A stretch of DNA of 64,000 nucleotides from Eriocheir sinensis (taxonomy: Eukaryota > Arthropoda > Malacostraca > Decapoda > Varunidae), in NCBI RefSeq assembly GCF_024679095.1, contig NC_066553.1, positions 7,419,804 through 7,483,803 on the forward strand. Reading direction: 5' to 3'. The position numbers were made by a program, and so were the translations under genes. Shown here in pieces: positions 12,720 through 44,741 of the stretch. How positions within the stretch are numbered: the first letter of the stretch is position 1; every line of letters starts with the position of its first letter. Under the pieces are notes generated by a model. That model saw nothing but the letters and a program-made list of their open reading frames with translations. It was not told the DNA's origin and searched no databases.

Positions 12720-12978
12720 CCTGAGGTGAATATTTGCTTGCCACTGTGAGAACTGTCAATGGTTTCAATCAAGTGATCGAGTTATTCGATAAGAAGCACT
12801 CTTTGACAGTTTCGTTAGATTCAGAGTTGAATGAGAAAATCACCCTGTTGAAATTTGTGGTGACGAAACAGATTTCACATTGGTGACGAATTGGAGTGGT
12901 TTGGTGACGCAATGGGTTTTTTGTTGGCGAACCGGGTATGTGACGAACTGGACTGGTGATGAAATGGGGTGTATCCAT

Positions 12979-14364
12979 TAACAGATATCTGAGAAAGACA
13001 GCTGGTGTCTTTGTCCCATATCTGTAACTAAACCAGAACATAACAAGTTTTGAACAGGTTGGACTATGCTTCACGGTTTGTTTACAGTCAGGGTGACCAG
13101 ACCTTTGTGTTGATATGAAACATTTTTTTAGTATTTTTGAGTTTAGCAATGTATTTTTAAGGTTAACAATATGTTTTAAAGGCTGATGGTATGCAAAAAA
13201 GTTGATGCTATAGTGGAAATTTTAAGGTTAATGATTTAACAGTTTTAAAGGGAATGAGCATGAATTGACCTGCAAAATCAAAAGTCTAATGTAGAAGGCA
13301 TTAACCTTTCCGTTAACTATTTAGTGTTTAACAGCATTAACTTTTTGGTCAACACTGCCCAACACTGTTACAGACTAGGTTTTGCACTTCTCTATAATAA
13401 AGCCAAAGATCATTATTGTTGCATTCTTTGCTCAAACTCTTCTTAACACTGTTATACATATTGTGTTAACACTCTTTGGCATGGCAAGAACATCAGAATA
13501 GCCTTAAAATTAGCACAGAAACATTAACCTCTAGTGCCACCATACAAATAAAGGTTCCACCTTTTGTATACATTATAGTAGTTTTCCTTATACGAAAGAC
13601 TCACCCCAATGGCAAATTAGCCTTAGCACTCATGTATGGCGGATATGTAAACTTGGCTTCATTTTCTTTATGTTGTTCTTATACTTTATTATATGCATAG
13701 CAAATGAGTTACTAGTATTCTGTGGTCACAATAATATTCCTAAAGATTAGATACCAATGACAACTTTGCAACCTTACATAATTAGGTACATATATAAATC
13801 ATACCGTAGATTTTTTAATTTTTTATTTCATCATTCATCTCAGCCATGATTTATTAATTTTAGATAATCACATCTTTCATAAGCTTGATTTTTAGAAGTT
13901 TGATAGTCAAAATTCAATCAAAGGAATAATGTTGTTTGAAGGGTCTGTGGAAGCAGTACCTCTGCAGAACAGTGTTATAGGGATCTGGGAAGGATGCATA
14001 TTTGTACTAGTTTGGGGGACAAAAATTGTATTTTGTTAGAACTTCCCACTGAAAATAATCTATATTGGGTTTGGTTAATTTTTTTCTATCAAATTTTCAA
14101 TGTGGTATTGATTGATTCAGGCTGTCCAGTAATGACTTAAGTGACAAATAAATGTCTAGTATTGCCGCATATCATGCAGATTTTGACTGCAATGTGCAAA
14201 AATGTAAAATTGCTGCAAGTTATGAAAGACACGAGTGCATTTATTGCATTTACAGTAATTGCTTGTATATTTGATCTTAATATTACAGCTGAGGTGATGC
14301 TTGCTGGACTTTTAGGAGCCACTGTCTCTCATTTGGATTCGTCTACTATTGTTTTACAAGAAAC
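12979..14364. other. Upstream region of CEP76
   Basis: AT-rich sequence with no clear TATA box or CpG island. The open frame at 14141-14419 has no relation to CEP76 and is not taken as coding. In the CEP76 frame a stop at 14290-14292 lies upstream of the chosen ATG. Confidence 0.45.
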
Positions 14365-34615
<20,251 letters not shown>

Positions 34616-34648
34616 CTTTTAGGAAAATTAACTCAGTGTCATGTAGAC

Positions 34649-34896
34649 CAGTGGTTCCCAACAAGGGGTCTATAGAGATTCTAATTATTTTACTTAAATT
34701 TTACTTAAATAACTAGAATAAATAGGCCTACAGTTTAATCGACATAACAATGCAAGGAATTTTACATGATTTTATTAATTTTTTACAGAAAAATCTTCTA
34801 TTAATTTTGCCGGCCTAACCCACTTCATTATAAGGGTCCACAGGCGTAAAAGTGACTGGAAAAAGGGAAACGAGACAAAAAGGTTGGGAACCACTG
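34649..34896. mobile_element. hAT MITE in the CEP76 3' UTR
   Basis: 248 bp element from CAGTGGTTCCCAACAAGG to AAGGTTGGGAACCACTG, inverted ends of about 14 bp in hAT style, flanked by TGTAGAC on both sides (34642-34648, 34897-34903). It contains AATAAA at 34717-34722. Confidence 0.85.
34717..34722 (+). terminator. Candidate CEP76 poly(A) signal AATAAA
   Basis: First canonical AATAAA after the CEP76 stop (102 bp downstream), lying inside the hAT MITE. Use of this site is inferred. Confidence 0.45.
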
Positions 34897-34903
34897 TGTA
34901 GAC

Positions 34904-36465
34904 AAACATAGTTATGAGGAAGCCTTATAGTTGGAGGAGAGATATCCTGAAATGGCCGTAACTTACTGCCTTCATCTATACAGGGACAATGATTGCAAGT
35001 GTCGTAGACATCAAATGCTGGCTGACAGCTCATCAAGGCCATCAAGACATGCAGTGCTTTATAAATGCAAAGCCTAGATTTATTAGTCATTCATTCTGCC
35101 ATTCAAACACCTTCCATCGCAGCTCATCATTTGTCAGATCTCTTGCTTACCTCCGTTCTTTTGTATGCTGTAACATGATGTTTCACCACATTTTGCCATC
35201 TTCATATGAATTGTCTGTCCCCACATGAACTGCTTAAATAGATCTTTTCAACTTATTTTCCCACACCAAACAGACTTGCCTCTAATTGCTCTTCACTACC
35301 TCTGTTCTCTACCACTCTCCTTCACATTACCTACTCATTTTTTGCCTTGTTAATCCTTTTCAGTCTAAATTTTGCATGTTATTTCTATTATTTTCTCTAC
35401 CCCATGGAGTTTTGTGCCTCTGCTTTTATTCGTCTCTACAGACTTTTCAACATACCCATATGGCCCTTCCCTTGATTCTCACATAAGAACTACATCTTTT
35501 CACAGAATCGGTTCTAGGTATTTCATTTATTTTCATCTGTAATCAACACATCATTATTGTTAAACATTCCAATGACCCACATCATCTGGCATGATCTGCA
35601 GACAGGGGGAGACAAGTTTCACTGAAATATAGACAGAACGTTGTGTGTCTTGAATGTCTCCTCACTTAGTTCTCTAGTCCACCCCCTTCAGCTCTGAACC
35701 AATCATATAACAGTGAATAAAGTGTAACCCCCATATTTCTACATATTGTGAGGATGAAGCTTATTTCTGGTGAGTTTTGATTTCTTTGCCATTAATCTGC
35801 ATTATGTGTTATGCAGAAATCATAGTTTTGGATGTAAATTTTTGGTATAGGTCATCACCATGTGTTTCATACCTCAGGCCTTTGAGGCCATATCACACTC
35901 AGTAGACAGTAGTGGGCTACTCAGGCAGGAGTGAGAGGTGGCACACAAGTTATCACGTGGCAGACTCACTCACAACTGTTTCATCAGCTGGTTTGCCGTC
36001 ATCAGTATGGCAGCCGAGCCGCTGAAAATTAGGATTGTAAATGCATAACATCGATAACCTCTTAACAATAACAGTTAGCAAGCACTTCCTAGGGGTAAAC
36101 ACATCTTATGCAAGACTGTTAGCCAAATACAACTTGGTGTCTTCTGGAGAGGGAAAAATAATTGCCAAATGGGAGAAAATGATCACCAAATGAGAATTAG
36201 GGTAGTGATTCATTGAAGTCGCCAAATGCGAATTTGCCAAATCCGAACACACCAAATACGAGACTCTACTGCAGTTACATCTGTGAGTTCATCAGAATCA
36301 TGAAAGTCAAAGAAGCTATCAAACAGGGGAAGGGGAGGTGAATCAGGGTTTCCTTGGCCAGCCTGGGGAGAGACTTGGGTGATAGGGTACAACATTGAAG
36401 GTGTGACAGCCTGGAACATAGGTGACATGATGGTTCAGGATGCTGATGGGATGATGGCAGGGGCA
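34904..36465. other. Gene-free stretch downstream of CEP76
   Basis: Serine/phenylalanine-rich open frames at 34989-35486 carry no family motif. Possibly long 3' UTR plus decayed repeats. No gene supported. Confidence 0.4.
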
Positions 36466-37614
36466 TAGCTGGGCACGATAACAGAAAACCTTATTCCCGA
36501 TAACCGATAACTGATAATGGAAAACCTTATCGGCGATAACCGATATTCGTTTACTGGAAACACAAATATAGGCGATAACCGATAACCGATACCCGATATT
36601 AATCCACAATTCCGATAGCGATAAGTCCTATAGGCGAAAATGATAGAATATTATTTCCAATAAAAAAACATAGATGAATTCAAATTTTCATTACTTGTAT
36701 TTTAGAAAACTTGCAAAACCTGAAAACCACAAGTTGACACGTACCTATGGACGGTAATACTAGAAACGCCTGAACCGTGTTGTGTTATTTGGCGTCCTCA
36801 CCGTCAAATGTTGGCGCTTTTGTTTACAAACACTGGTCTCTCGTGAACTGTGCATGCTCAGACCAGCAAGCGTAGACCTGTACAGTCTCACAAAGCTTTT
36901 TAACCGTAATTAAGAGTTGCTGGAAGGCTGAATCAGACATACAGTACCACTTCCACCATCCCCGCTGTTTCTAGAACAACACTCTGTGCGAGTTGTATTT
37001 ATATGTACAGAGTGTCGTTTTAGAAACAGCGAGGATGGTGGTACTGTATGTCTTAATGTGTTAAAAAGCTTTGTGAGACTCTACAGGGCTTCACTTACTG
37101 GTCTGAACATGCGTAGTTCACGAGAGACCAGTATTTGTAAACAAAAGCGCCAACATTTGACGATGGGACACAAAATAACACAACACCGGGTGCCTTCAAT
37201 ACCATGGCATGCTCACAAACGAATATGGAATATCAAATTTGAGGCAGTGAATAATAATTTTGGGGGGCAAAGTTGATTGATTTTTCTTTTTGATATATTG
37301 ATTTTTGAGTCTTACATTAAAAAAAAAATAACCTAGTGTTTTAATGGTGATGATCAAAGTATGAAATATCTTCACCGAAGATATTTCATACCCCGAAGTT
37401 TTTTCATACAACACCGGGCGCCCGGGCCACGTGTAGGGAGGAGACAACGTTTTTTTTCTGAGTCGGAAAAAAGTAGCGATTATCGCCAGTTTGGTTACAA
37501 AAGTAACGAAGATACCGATATATATTTAAATAAGTAGCGGATGGCCGATAACCCGATTTTGTTATCAGCGATAAAGTATCGCGATAACTTATCGCGATAA
37601 CGCCCAGCTATGAG
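36466..37614. mobile_element. GATAAC-rich element with a nested palindrome
   Basis: Outer ends CATAGCTGGGCACGATAAC and, inverted, CATAGCTGGGCGTTATCGCG define a unit whose subterminal parts are full of CGATAACCGATA-type words. Its centre is a near-palindrome (about 36777-36975 against 37010-37183) sharing TGTTTACAAA, CTGGTCTCTCGTGAAC, AGTCTCACAAAGC and TGTTTCTAGAACAACACTCTGT-like segments. hAT-like affiliation is a guess; I could not fix a target duplication. Confidence 0.7.
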
Positions 37615-38472
37615 CAGGGGTGCCATCACATGATGTTAATGGCATTGGTGACTCAAGTGTACAGTAAACCTTTTCTTTAATGAACCAGTTGGGGGGAAGG
37701 GGATGATGTTACATCCAAAAAATCCGTTATAGCTGAGAGATCCAAACTTTGCTAAAAACATGCATGCGTGTGAATGTGTGTGCAGATGTTCAGGCGGTCC
37801 AAAACCAAACCGATCCCTGCACTCACAACAGTTCCTTATATGAATTTGTTTGGTAAATCCTCACATATACCAAACCGTCCCCAAAAATTTGTTGAAGTGG
37901 AAATACATTATATAGAAGTCCATAAAAGCAAGGGTTTTCTGTAGATGATGGAGCTGAAGCAATGACTTGTTTGAAGAAATTGTCGATCAAGGTTTGCTTT
38001 GCTTGCTGTCTCTTGACACCCAGAATTTCCCTTTAGCAATAGAGTGCCTCCTCAGTCATGTGCCTTGTAGTAGTCACCGTCAAATTATGAGAATCACTTG
38101 TAGAGTTAAAAGTAAACTAATATTATTCTCTATCCTAAGTACATTCCACGTCCAAGCTTGGGGCCACCAATCCGAACACTGATGCCTCGTGCCTCATCCT
38201 CTCTTCCTTTCACCCTCATCCAGTTGCTTTATATGCATGTACTGTCCATAGTTAGGGTCGAGTCATGAAAGTACTGTTCATATTGTGGCCATCACGTCAA
38301 CGACTAACTGATGATATACTGCCATTTTCATATTAACCCTGAAACATTTGAAGCATTTACTTATTGGTTATGATTATACTGCAGGAGCTCTTACCATCAG
38401 CATAACTTTCATTACGGTAGAAAAATAAATTTATTATGATTACTAACAAATAGCATTCTGTAACCAAATCTA
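37615..38472. other. Gene-free stretch
   Basis: Nothing recognisable in either strand. Confidence 0.4.
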
Positions 38473-38976
38473 TTAACCCAAGAACGTCGGCAGACCCTTT
38501 TCAGGGCTTTCACGAGTCGTGGCTGTGGTACGGTGAACCCTAAAAAGGGCTCGCCATAAAACACCTAATTCGAGCTAATTGTAGCCGGTGGTGGCATAGC
38601 GCAACCCACCATGAATGCCTTTGGTCATGGTGGTGGATGAGTGATCTTGAGGTGGGTTTTTTTGTCATAGGTGGTGCTGTAAGGTCATGGCATACTGAAT
38701 TAGCTACCCATACAGTAATCACTTGTCAAATTCTCTATAGTAGACAACAAGCGACTTGGCTAGATGCCACGTGTCACGAGACTATTTATTTTGTAACAAA
38801 CACCACCCAAAAATAATGGAGTTTGAGTAAAAGTAAATATTTTTAACGGCTTTATGGTTATGAGAGGAGTACTCTGATGTACGTTCCATGCTATTTTCTT
38901 AGTTTCAAAATGCAGTGTAATTTTGTCGTTTCTCGGCCACTTCTCGGCTTTCCCATAGTCGAAGCCCACGGGTTAA
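38473..38976. mobile_element. Candidate TTAA-flanked (piggyBac-like) MITE
   Basis: TTAACCCAAGAACG at the left and CCCACGGGTTAA at the right give TTAA plus inverted CCC/GGG ends over 504 bp. Only the terminal seven bases match well, so this is tentative. Confidence 0.4.
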
Positions 38977-39311
38977 CAAATAGCACTCAGTACCCCAAAC
39001 TATCTCAAGAGTGTTTCACTGAGAAAATGTGTGGTTAACAAGAAGTAATATATTTATTGAAACCAGGGAAATGAAACCATGCAAACACAGGCTCGTGTAA
39101 ATTAACTAAACAGCCTACAGTAAATACATGCTGTACATTACAGCAAGTGTTCCACATTTCTCCCTCCAACTTCAATACATAACTGACATTGATAAAACAA
39201 GACTGCTGCAATTGCTCAAATACATGAGGTGTAGTACATATATGATGACAAGCAGCCTGAATTCGTAGAAGTAGTTCCTCCTCAGTGTCAATGGCCGTTT
39301 CATAAACCACT

Positions 39312-39672
39312 TGTTGTGCTGGAAGCTTCCCCCGGCGACCATAGGCCTCTAGAAGGCTCCGGGAGAAGCGAGCAGGGGGGCGGGGAGCAAGGCCAGCCGT
39401 CCGCGCCCCGTGGGGCGCGGCCAGACGCCAGGCGGGAAGTGTTGCCAACTCGCATATATTTTTGCTACATGTTCTTGTATGATCTAAAATATACTGTAAC
39501 ATTCTAGACTGTACTGTTCTGGATATATATAGGAGAAGAGGGCGAGAGAGTGGAGCCCCAGTCATAGTAAGCTAGTGGTAAGTGAAGAGTCAGAGTGAAG
39601 TGTACTACTAAGGAAGAATATTAAACTCTCCTGACGGCGACACGGAACCCAAGTAACACGTCCGGCATAACA
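39312..39672 (-). mobile_element. Solo LTR inside the transposase pseudogene
   Basis: 361 bp insert whose minus strand begins TGTTATGCCGGACG and ends CAGCACAACA, with AGTG on both sides (39308-39311, 39673-39676). Removing it and one AGTG restores the transposase frame from HLKS directly into VVYETA. It has a TATATATA stretch and a GC-rich part, as LTRs often do. Unrelated in sequence to the LTRs at 28.9-31.9 kb. Confidence 0.85.
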
Positions 39673-40136
39673 CACTGATTTTAGATGGCCCCACAGGTAG
39701 AAATCTATGGGTTTTAAATCAAGTGATCGTGCTGGCCAGGGAATGGGACCGCCGCTTCCTATCCACCTGCCAGGAAACTTGGCGTCGAGGTATTCCCGCA
39801 CAGTCATGCTGGAGTGTGTAGGTGCACCATCGTGTATGCACCACATGCCTCTGCGCTTTGCTAAAGGTACATCCTCTAGTAATAATGATAATTCTTGTTC
39901 TAAAAATTCACGGTACCCAGGGCCTGTAAGACGACCACGAAATACATGTGGACCTACAGTGAAATCACTTATTATGCTGCAGCATACATTTATGGAAAAG
40001 CAATGCTGGTACCCTCGTCACCATAAGACATGGGGATTCTCCTCATCCCAAGCATGCATGTTTTGGTTATCAAACATTCCTGTTCTTGTAAATGATGCCT
40101 CATCTGAGAACAGCATCATGCTTGAAGAATCTAGAT

Positions 40137-41069
40137 CAGTGGTTCTCAAACTTTCTGACATTGTTACCCCTGACAGCGCAGAGGTAGAGGACAATTACCC
40201 CTAGCCCCCATTCCTGTTCATTTACAATTATTTTACATGAAATTATAGGAAAGGAAAATATAATATTTAATTATTTACTCATTTTAATGCATTTTTTTAT
40301 TAGAAAATCAGTATTTAATACAGAATAAGAAATTTAGGCATTATTTCCTTTGATAAGAGATAAAATTAAAGCGTTTTTACTTTAAATTTATAGCTAATTG
40401 GAATGAAACCTTTTTTTTGGTGATTAAGATAAATATAATAAATTTTATTGCTACATTAATCAGAAAAAATAATGGAATCCTAGTTTTTAATAGATTTTAA
40501 TATATTTTATAACTAAGTTGTAAAAAATGTAACTTCCTTAATAAATGAAAAGTTGAGAGATACATGTTTGACAAAAAAATAAAATATTTTCTTTTTGTCA
40601 TGCATCTCCTCCTAGAGTTCTTGATGGATATCAATGAAACTTCACACATTTTGTCAATTTGGGGTATGTGAGTGTCGTGGGCTATAAAGTTTTTTGATAC
40701 CTCAATATTAAAGGGGGTTTACGGAGTGGGGAATTGACCCCCCCAAAAATTGAGAAAGGGAAAAAATTATCGTATTCTAATGAAATTTCTTACATAATGC
40801 TTTACTAACCGGAGGGAACATATGGGCGAAATTTCATTAGAATACGAATATTTTAAAGGGGGTTTACGCCCCCCCCAAAAAAATTATATGCATTCGCAGG
40901 ATTGGGTATGCAGTTTTGTTAAAAAAAACTGCACTTCTACTTTATTATTATTTATCAATTTACTGAATTTTACTCTAAAGTATTTTTAATTTTAGAAATA
41001 CCTCATTACCCCTCAGAAACGGCTTCATTACCCCCATGGGGGTAATTACCCCCAGTTTGAGAACCACTG
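40137..41069. mobile_element. 933 bp hAT non-autonomous element
   Basis: Inverted ends CAGTGGTTCTCAAACT / AGTTTGAGAACCACTG with the perfect 8 bp duplication ATCTAGAT at 40129-40136 and 41070-41077. AT-rich interior with G-runs near both ends, no transposase. It disrupts the DDE transposase pseudogene. Confidence 0.93.
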
Positions 41070-41600
41070 ATCTAGATCAAGTGCTGTTTGGTCAATAAAC
41101 CACTGGCAGAAGTTGGAATGCCTTTGAAAGTCCTCTGGTATTAAATGTTGAACTTTTTTAAAGTGGTACGGGTAAAGGAGCTGTTCGTGAAGTACACTCC
41201 ATACTGTATTGTTACTGACCCTTACATCACTTGCCACACCAAGTGCTTGCTTGAGGATTTTCTGCAGTTGCCTCAGGATTGTCTCCTAAAGCTGGGGAGT
41301 GCGAACAAAGCGTGGTCGTCCTGTGTCTGCTAGATGTTTCCTAAAGGTTCCTGTCTCCCTCAACCGTCTGTCTACTGAAGGGAATGTACTGTAATGTAGA
41401 TGACGTCGCTGGGGAAATTTTTCTGCGTAAAGACGGGCTGCTTCCCTACCGTTTCCGTTCGCAGCCCCATACGTCAGCTGCATATCCGCCATCTCCGCAT
41501 ACGAATACTGATGCATCGTGTTAACCTGCATGGAGAACCGTGATAATACGATCAGTAAGGTCACACAGAGAAGGATCATATCTTCAGCATTTATGCAGCG

Positions 41601-42394
41601 AACAGATTGTGCAGTTGTAAAAGGACAGTGTTTCGTTTAAATTTCAATATCGGGCATTAGTGAACTACGGCAGAATAAGCATCTGGCTTCTATGCTTTAT
41701 CATTATAAAGTAGGTACACAGCAAACTGACATTATGCGCGATCACGGAGGCTCTAGCAAACTTTACTACACACACACACACGTCATACCCGACAAGTCTT
41801 ACCTGAAGAAAACTCGAGCGTAATCTCGGCTAGCATGTTGCATATTCCTATTAACGTTAGTTCGTGTCTGAGTGGTTGACCATGTTTCGGTGCTTTGAAT
41901 TTTAGTCGATCGTATTGAATGAGTAACACTGAACGAACCTAAAGCTGTCAAATCATGTTTCGCAACACAGCCTCAGTGTTCGGATACCTGGCACAGGCTT
42001 CGCCTTCAATATTACAGATTGTGAACAGTGTTACAAATGCTTAACATTGTCTCCTGCTACGTTTGATTAGAAAAGTGTTTCGTTACTGCTAATCACATCT
42101 TAATGACAACGTATCTTTCCATACATGCCTGAAATCAATCATAACATGTAAATAAACAATCCTGATACCACTGTTGTTTATGTACATATTGCAGTGGTTA
42201 AGTAATATCTTGGGAATTTAGAGCTGTAATGGCAACTCGATCTGTTACGCTGCAATTCTTGTTGAACGTCTATATCTCTATCTGTGCAATTTTACCGATA
42301 TGGATATTGAATAATATTAATTCATTTTTAACTATAAGTGATCCTCAGAATTTGACGGTGACGTTCACGAACACCCTGTAGGATATATAGGCAT
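41601..42394. other. Gene-free stretch
   Basis: AT-rich sequence with a short ACAC run near 41768. No gene or repeat family recognised. Confidence 0.4.
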
Positions 42395-42620
42395 TTCACG
42401 CCCGTAATTTTGGCAGATTTTGTGTGGAAGCTAGAGGACATCATAGGTTCATGAGTTTGAGGGGGGGATGGGGGGGGGGAGTTGGACGAGCGAAGCGCGC
42501 ATGCGCAGGGAGGGGGAACTTGAAGAAAAAAAAAAAGCTCTTTTAGGGGGTTTATTTTTGGCCATGTAGAAAAGATTGGGAGGCTATAGCCCCCTTACCT
42601 CCCACCCCCAGAAATTACGG
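42395..42620. mobile_element. Possible MITE with GCCCGTAATTT ends
   Basis: Inverted ends CGCCCGTAATTT (left) and AGAAATTACGGCCC (right) enclose G-run-rich sequence. A related end (AGAAATTATAGCACTGTG) occurs at 55002-55019. Confidence 0.45.
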
Positions 42621-42637
42621 CCCTGTGTTCACATAGC

Positions 42638-42640
<3 letters not shown>

Positions 42641-42674
<34 letters not shown>
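42641..42674. repeat. (GA)n microsatellite
   Basis: Perfect GA run of about 34 bp. Confidence 0.95.
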
Positions 42675-42675
<1 letters not shown>

Positions 42676-43534
42676 GAAGTGTAAGGCGTCTGCCAAACAT
42701 TGTGTTGGTGATGGGTCATCAGAATTGAAAGTCTTTTCGTTACAAATAACGACACGTTCCCTAAACATACTCGAGCGCACACTCCACCCGGTGCTCCGTG
42801 TTTCGGTCACCAAGCACGGCTTTGTGGCTGGCCTGCGACCTTTACAACTGCTGTGATGCATGTAATGAATGGTTTTGTCTCACTGTAAACTCAGGTCACT
42901 GCGGATGCTGAGACCAGCTTTAAATGTAGCAGCCTTAGAGCGGTTACGTATGACTTAGTAATAAAAACGTCAAAACACAATCACTTAATTATTAGGTATG
43001 GTTGATGGGTAACACGTGACTTAACTCTATGCATACACCTTGTCTAAGTGAATTCTGCATGCATCACTCACATATGGTAACTGTATTACAGTAGTAACCA
43101 CACTATATCACTAAACAATTAACTTGTCCTCTGTGGTGGTGCAGTGTGGGCAATCGGCTCGTATCGTGCCTGAAGGCCCTGACGCTGAACCGCCAGTGTC
43201 TGCTTGCCGCCGATACCGTGGTGCTGTGTTTTGGTGTGTACCAATCTACGATACGATAGGCCCCATGTGTCGTCTGTGAGGTTTTCATCGTAACTGGCAT
43301 GAATATATTAATTGACGACGACTAGGTTAGCTTCCTGGCAGGATATAACGGCTATGGCATGGGTCGAGTTGTGAAACAATGAACGGGTGGCTCGAACCTT
43401 ATACGAACCAGCCACAGCGACTGGATATTAATTTTACGTTAGGCAGCGGACCTCTGTGCACCGAATTTTTTTTACCCTATGTACTACGTACTTTTCATAA
43501 GGTAAAAGTAAAGTTGGGCATACACTATAGCTAC
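42675..43534. other. Gene-free stretch
   Basis: Nothing recognised. Short open frames have no motif. Confidence 0.4.
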
Positions 43535-44510
43535 GCATGGCCGCGGTGCCGATATCCGTCGCATTGGCCCTTGAGCCTGTGGTGGAAAAGAACTAATGAG
43601 GTATATTCATTCTTAGCAGGTGTCACCAGCGATAGGGTCACAGGCCCACGAAGCTTGAACTATTCTTTCAATTATCGTAGATTATCTCTGTTTCTCTGGG
43701 ACTAGTAACATTTACACTCTAATACAATAAGTGACATTTTTGTTAATCAAAATGTAGCTGATCATTCTCGTTATATTTATTTGAAAACGAGAGAAAATAA
43801 ATGCCGTGCCGAAGCTTATCCTCATCAAAAATCGTTCTTGCATGAAAGCCCTGCGAAATCAAGCAGAAATGGGCTCTAAAAAATTATATTTACATTACAA
43901 TATTTGCTGAGTGCCTGCCGCGGGTGTATCAGTGTCGCCTTCGGCGAAGTTTATAAAAAAACATTACCTAGGGCGACACCGATGCACCCAAAGCAGGTAC
44001 TCAGCATATAATGTAATATAAATGGTACTTTTTTTTAATCTCATTTTTGCTTGATTTCGCAGGGCTTTCATGCAAGAACGATTTTGGATGAGGAGAGGCT
44101 GCCGGACAGCATTTATATTTTCTCGTTTACCAATAAATAAAACAACGAAAATGATCAGCTACATTTTCATTAACAATAGTGTCACTTATCGTATTGAAGT
44201 GTGATTCTTACGAGCCCCAGAGAAACACAGGTAATTTACGATAATTGAAAGAATAGGTCAAGCTTCGTGGGCCCTGTGACCTTATACCCGCTAGTTGGCA
44301 ACTCTGGAACATGCCTCATTACCCCGGGACACAGGGCCAGTGTGACATATCCAGCTTTCCACAGTTTACCTTTCCAAGGTTTTCCCAGGTACTCATTTAT
44401 CGACCAGTCTGAAAGGGAAGATAAAAGAGCTGGGCAAGCTTCATGGCGACTGCAAGGGCCGGGATTCGAACCCGGGCCCGCAGAATCGTAGCTGAGAACA
44501 AGTATGATTA
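43535..44510 (-). mobile_element. SINE family B copy interrupted by a foldback element
   Basis: Left part (43535-43600, CATTGGCCCTTGAGCCTGTG) and right part (44325-44510, with ACTCATTTATCGACCAGTCT and the B-box complement GGGATTCGAACCCGGGCC) together make one minus-strand family B SINE, split by the inverted repeat described separately. Confidence 0.75.
43601..44324. mobile_element. Large foldback element
   Basis: Two arms of about 330 bp in inverted orientation meet near 43940-43965. Shared words include GGGTCACAGGCCCACGAAGC, TTTCAATTATCGTA, GTAGCTGATCAT, CTTGCATGAAAGCCCTGCGA and GGTGTATCAGTGTCGCC-like segments. No coding capacity. Confidence 0.85.
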
Positions 44511-44741
44511 AACTAACGTTTATTGATGTGATAATTAAGGAAGATCTGCAAAATGTGCGTCTTCCTTTTAGTGGCAAAGCCCCGTTTTAATTGGTTCCAT
44601 ACAAAAGTGTATTGAAAACAGTAATCATTCCACACAAAATCAGTAATGTACATCCATAGGTCTGCCCACCGAGCTGAAGCATGGTGTCTGAAACACTGAC
44701 TTCTCTGTGGGTCGAACTCCGCTCAGGAGTGATACGAAATA

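Larger units (their letters stand above)
11714..12978 (-). mobile_element. MULE-like DNA transposon remnant
   Basis: The two ends carry clustered subterminal repeats in opposite orientation: TTTCGTCACCA-type words several times at 11722-11810 and TGGTGACGAA-type words at 12860-12950. The ends ATTCCCATTTCGTCACCA and TGGTGATGAAATGGGG are inverted relatives. Between them lie two minus-strand coding pieces of a MULE-type transposase (separate entries). Stops and missing parts show it is inactive. Confidence 0.7.
39035..41600 (-). pseudogene. DDE transposase pseudogene (IS630/mariner-like, DUF4817 type)
   Basis: Minus-strand pieces in order: 41579-41286 with YSYAEMADMQLTYGAANGNG and EKFPQRRHLHYSTF (DUF4817-type helix-turn-helix); 41237-41078 with VWSVLHEQLLYPYHFKKVQ; after the hAT insertion a DEASFTR-like catalytic segment near 40110 and DFTVGPHVFRGRLTG; 39846-39673 with CIHDGAPTHSSMTVREYLDA, GRWIGSGGPIPWPARSLDLK and FYLWGHLKS (second Asp and the DL.P.DF region); after the solo LTR, YETAIDTEEELLLRIQAACH to about 39200. 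In-frame stops (for example near 40025) show it is dead. Confidence 0.88.
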
